DNA from: Neobacillus drentensis NBRC 102427
Lineage (GTDB): Bacteria; Bacillota; Bacilli; Bacillales; Cytobacillaceae
Reading direction: 5' to 3'
DNA length: 36,560 nucleotides
NCBI RefSeq assembly: GCF_001591445.1
Contig: NZ_BCUX01000050.1
Coordinates: 1-36,560 of the forward strand
Shown: positions 34,527-36,560 of the stretch, one piece after another
Layout: each line of letters opens with the position of its first letter
Position numbering within the stretch: the first letter of the stretch is position 1
The notes under the pieces: generated by a model
The model's database searches: none
Told to the model about the DNA's origin: nothing
Seen by the model: the letters and a program-made list of their open reading frames with translations, nothing else
Made by a program: the position numbers and the translations under genes

Positions 34527-35486
34527 CTACTTCACCAAGTTACCTTGATAAAATTTCCCCTGCCAACTGTTCCTTTCCTTCAGTTTAGCATCAATCGCAT
34601 TTAAGACTTCCCACTTGTTTACACTCCACATTGGTCCAACCATTAAGTCTATTGGTCCATCTCCTGTGATCCGATGAACAATCATTTCCGGCGGTAAAAT
34701 TTCTAATTGGTCACATACTAAGTTTACATAGTCTTCTTGGGACAAAAACTCAAGCATTCCTTTTTCATATTGCTTGACCATTGGGGTTCCTTTTAGCAAA
34801 TGAAGCAAATGAATCTTTATTCCCTGTACATCTAACTTGGCGACTTCCTGCGCTGTTTCCATCATCATGTCATAGGATTCAAGCGGAAGGCCATTGATGA
34901 TGTGGGAGCAGATGCGAATGCCATGCTTTCTAAGCTTGTTAACTCCGTCTTTATAACACTGAAAATCATGCGCACGATTAATAAGTGAGGCCGTCCGTTC
35001 GTGGACAGTCTGCAAGCCGAGCTCCACCCATAAATAAGTACGCTGATTCAATTCCGCTAAGTACTCGACCACATCATCAGGCAGACAATCAGGACGGGTT
35101 GCAATTGATAAACCAACTACGCCTTCCTGCTGTAGAACTGATTCGTATTTTTCACGAAGAACATCTACAGGTGCGTGTGTATTTGTAAATGCCTGAAAGT
35201 AGGCCATATATTTGCCATCTTTCCATTTTGTATGCATTTTTTCTTTTATGTCGTTAAATTGAGTTTCCAAGGTCTCGACACGATTACCGGCAAAATCCCC
35301 TGATCCTGATGCACTACAAAAGGTGCAGCCTCCGTGTGCGACCGTGCCGTCACGGTTCGGGCAGTCAAAGCCGCCGTCGAGTGCAACCTTAAATACCTTG
35401 TGGCCGAATTGCCCGCGAAGGTGGTAATTCCAAGTATGGTAACGTTTATCATCAGATGCATATAGAAAAGGTCTAGTCTGACTCAA
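34527..35486 (-). CDS. mnmL: Radical SAM protein MnmL (YtqA), tRNA wobble-uridine modification
   Basis: A radical SAM enzyme (TIGR01212 family). In B. subtilis YtqA acts before YtqB, removing the carboxymethyl part of cmnm5s2U to give nm5s2U. The 319-residue protein has the cluster motif C42-x11-C54-x2-C57 in DCPNRDGTVAHGGCTFC. The start is TTG at 35486 with AGGAGG 8 nt upstream. It is transcribed leftward with mnmM. Confidence 0.88.
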   Translation of the reverse strand: MSQTRPFLYASDDKRYHTWNYHLRGQFGHKVFKVALDGGFDCPNRDGTVAHGGCTFCSASGSGDFAGNRVETLETQFNDIKEKMHTKWKDGKYMAYFQAFTNTHAPVDVLREKYESVLQQEGVVGLSIATRPDCLPDDVVEYLAELNQRTYLWVELGLQTVHERTASLINRAHDFQCYKDGVNKLRKHGIRICSHIINGLPLESYDMMMETAQEVAKLDVQGIKIHLLHLLKGTPMVKQYEKGMLEFLSQEDYVNLVCDQLEILPPEMIVHRITGDGPIDLMVGPMWSVNKWEVLNAIDAKLKERNSWQGKFYQGNLVK

Positions 35487-35547
35487 TCAGAAAACCTCCT
35501 TTTTTTATAGTAAAAGTTTTGTTAAATCTATTGTTGATTTTGGCACC

Positions 35548-35682
35548 CTGTTGATTGGAGCGTAAGGCGCGAAGACTCCTGCGGGAGGACGGGACAAGGG
35601 AGACCCCGCAGGCGCGTTAAGCGCCGAGGAGGCTCCCCGGACCGCCCGCGGAAAGCGAAGCGCCTGGAGCGGAAATCAACAG
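35548..35682. repeat. GC-rich structured dispersed repeat element, type 2 (135 bp)
   Basis: The element is bounded by terminal inverted repeats CTGTTGATT (35548-35556) and AATCAACAG (35674-35682). Inside, CCTGCGGG pairs with CCCGCAGG, GGCGC with GCGCC, and there is a small GGCGC-GTTAA-GCGCC-type hairpin. It is far richer in GC than its surroundings. I recall near-identical elements scattered through Bacillaceae genomes. Non-coding; it separates the mnmL start from ytzC in the 35487-35901 gap, where I see nothing else firm. Confidence 0.7.
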
Positions 35683-35901
35683 GCAAGTTTATCAAAGCCA
35701 AAGTAAAAGAGCATAACATCAATTTTAACATGATATGACAAGCTATCCAAATGATAATTATTTACGAACATGCTTGGTAAAAAATTATCCGACTAATTGT
35801 GTTATAGGAAAAAGAATGGAGAACACAATAAGAAATGAAGCAATTTGCTTCTAGATATGATGGGGATTGAGATTGAGTTAATACAGAAGGGGGTTCTAAA
35901 G

Positions 35902-36171
35902 ATGGCTACTCGCGACTCAATGGATAACTTAATGCAGCAAGTTGAGGATGCAATTCGCTATGCCGAAGAACAGTACAAACAAAGCAGCCTTCAAGAGCAG
36001 TATAATGATGATGATTACACAAAGGCAATGCAACAGCTTGAAGATACTTATCTGGACATTACCAAAATGGCCCATAGTGCTAATTCACAGCAGCGGGATC
36101 AACTCCATAGAATGAGACTCCAGCTTCAGCAGCTTCAGAACACAATGATTCTAGAGGGGGAAAACCTTTGA
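35902..36171 (+). CDS. ytzC: Conserved small protein YtzC
   Basis: An 89-residue helical, Gln-rich soluble protein beginning MATRDSMDNLMQQVEDAI and ending with HRMRLQLQQLQNTMILEGENL; probably a coiled coil. The position and sequence type match B. subtilis YtzC (unknown function). The ATG at 35902 follows AGAAGGGGG; the in-frame upstream ATG at 35845 has no ribosome site. It overlaps the next small gene by 4 bp. Confidence 0.85.
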   Translation: MATRDSMDNLMQQVEDAIRYAEEQYKQSSLQEQYNDDDYTKAMQQLEDTYLDITKMAHSANSQQRDQLHRMRLQLQQLQNTMILEGENL

Positions 36172-36332
36172 AAAAGCGTTCCAAGCAACAAAATCCCGAA
36201 CAGAAAACACGGAATGGAACTAATAATCAAGATCTAGAGCTCGGACAAGATTTTGATATTGTAAAGCAAGCAAAGAAGAACTATGAAAAAACAGGCGGAC
36301 AGCCCGTGAAATCCAAATTTCACCAAGAATAG
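36168..36332 (+). CDS. Unrecognised 54-residue hydrophilic protein
   Basis: TTG at 36168 follows GAGGGGG (36154-36160) at 7 nt and overlaps the ytzC stop by 4 bp, so translation is probably coupled. The product begins MKKRSKQQNPEQKTRNG, is very rich in Lys, Gln and Asn, and has an acidic middle LELGQDFDIVKQAKK. Composition is like small intrinsically disordered or spore-core proteins, but I do not recognise the family. Confidence 0.65.
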   Translation: MKKRSKQQNPEQKTRNGTNNQDLELGQDFDIVKQAKKNYEKTGGQPVKSKFHQE

Positions 36333-36357
36333 GACCAATCTTCCTAATAATAAAGAA

Positions 36358-36390
36358 GGAGCCCTCATTTTTTTCGTTGAGGGCTTGCTT
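36358..36390 (+). terminator. Possible terminator after the ytzC pair
   Basis: AGCCCTCA (36360-36367) pairs with TGAGGGCT (36378-36385) around a T-rich 10-nt loop. The T tail after it is poor. Confidence 0.5.
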
Positions 36391-36473
36391 GTTAGATGCA
36401 AAACGGTTAATCACAAACCTAATCCATAGCAAATCAGATAAATTTCACAACTCAATTCACAGTATATTGCACA

Positions 36474-36517
36474 GTAAAAAAAGCTTAGAGATGCAAATAT
36501 CTCTAAGCTTTTTTTTC
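36474..36517. terminator. Strong bidirectional terminator near the window end
   Basis: AAGCTTAGAGAT (36481-36492) pairs with ATCTCTAAGCTT (36499-36510) around GCAAAT, with long A and T runs on both sides. No gene lies between 36333 and this point, so it probably ends a leftward gene beyond the window as well as the ytzC unit. Confidence 0.85.
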
Positions 36518-36560
36518 ATGAAAGCACCTGTAAGTTGTACAAGTTCATTTGACGCTAAAA

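Noticed and set aside
35528..35731. 67-residue Arg-rich frame on the minus strand
   Set aside because: It lies across the structured GC-rich repeat and reflects its composition; no ribosome site.
36220..36432. 70-residue frame on the minus strand near the end
   Set aside because: It runs antisense to the coupled small gene and the hairpin after it, without a ribosome site.
1..36560. CRISPR array, prophage, transposase, toxin-antitoxin or defence island
   Set aside because: No regularly spaced repeats, integrase, transposase or recognisable defence domains were found; gene order is that of the Bacillus core genome.

Overview
The window is chromosomal DNA of a low-GC Gram-positive, spore-forming member of the Bacillaceae. 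The gene content and order follow the Bacillus subtilis glg/men/yti-ytq region closely: trn genes, glgBCDAP, menFDHBEC, ytiB, ytjA, luxS, ytkD, ytlDCA, ytmA, ytmB, pckA, metK, asnB, ytoA, ytpAB, ytqBA, ytzC. Small differences from B. subtilis (menA beside glgP, a zinc-binding lipoprotein beside ytiB, no dps/ytkA block) suggest a Neobacillus, Mesobacillus or Priestia-like lineage. The species cannot be fixed from sequence alone.

Layout. 35-282: tRNA-Asn, tRNA-Ser and tRNA-Glu, then a terminator. 321-765: a long AT-rich regulatory gap with a perfect 28-bp palindrome, a cre-like site and a possible 31-codon ORF. 766-8690: the glycogen operon glgB-C-D-A-P (branching enzyme, ADP-glucose pyrophosphorylase plus its non-catalytic partner, synthase, phosphorylase). 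8720-17493: menaquinone synthesis, with menA divergent from menF-D-H-B-E-C; together they cover chorismate to demethylmenaquinone except for the thioesterase. A possible 27-codon leader ORF overlaps the menF start, and a hairpin terminator sits between menB and menE.

17535-21765: small stress and homeostasis genes. These are an orphan zinc-binding lipoprotein with a Zur-box-like operator, a beta-carbonic anhydrase, YidD, LuxS, three small conserved proteins and the Nudix hydrolase YtkD. 21786-24385: a three-gene ABC importer of unknown substrate, read leftward. 24506-25580: ytmA and ytmB.

25789-31335: PEP carboxykinase (with a CcpN-like operator) and metK (with a complete S-box SAM riboswitch) are divergent; asnB follows. 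31372-36332: gamma-carbonic-anhydrase-like ytoA, ytpA-ytpB (lysophospholipase and C35 terpene synthase), the tRNA wobble-modification pair mnmL-mnmM (ytqA-ytqB), ytzC, and a small unrecognised gene coupled to it.

Two GC-rich structured dispersed-repeat elements (25639-25790 and 35548-35682) and a fragment at 29349-29405 interrupt the spacers. I see no prophage, transposase, CRISPR array, toxin-antitoxin or defence system, so this is mainly an ordinary core region. The best leads are regulatory: the glg palindrome, the menF leader ORF, the Zur-like pair and the repeats.
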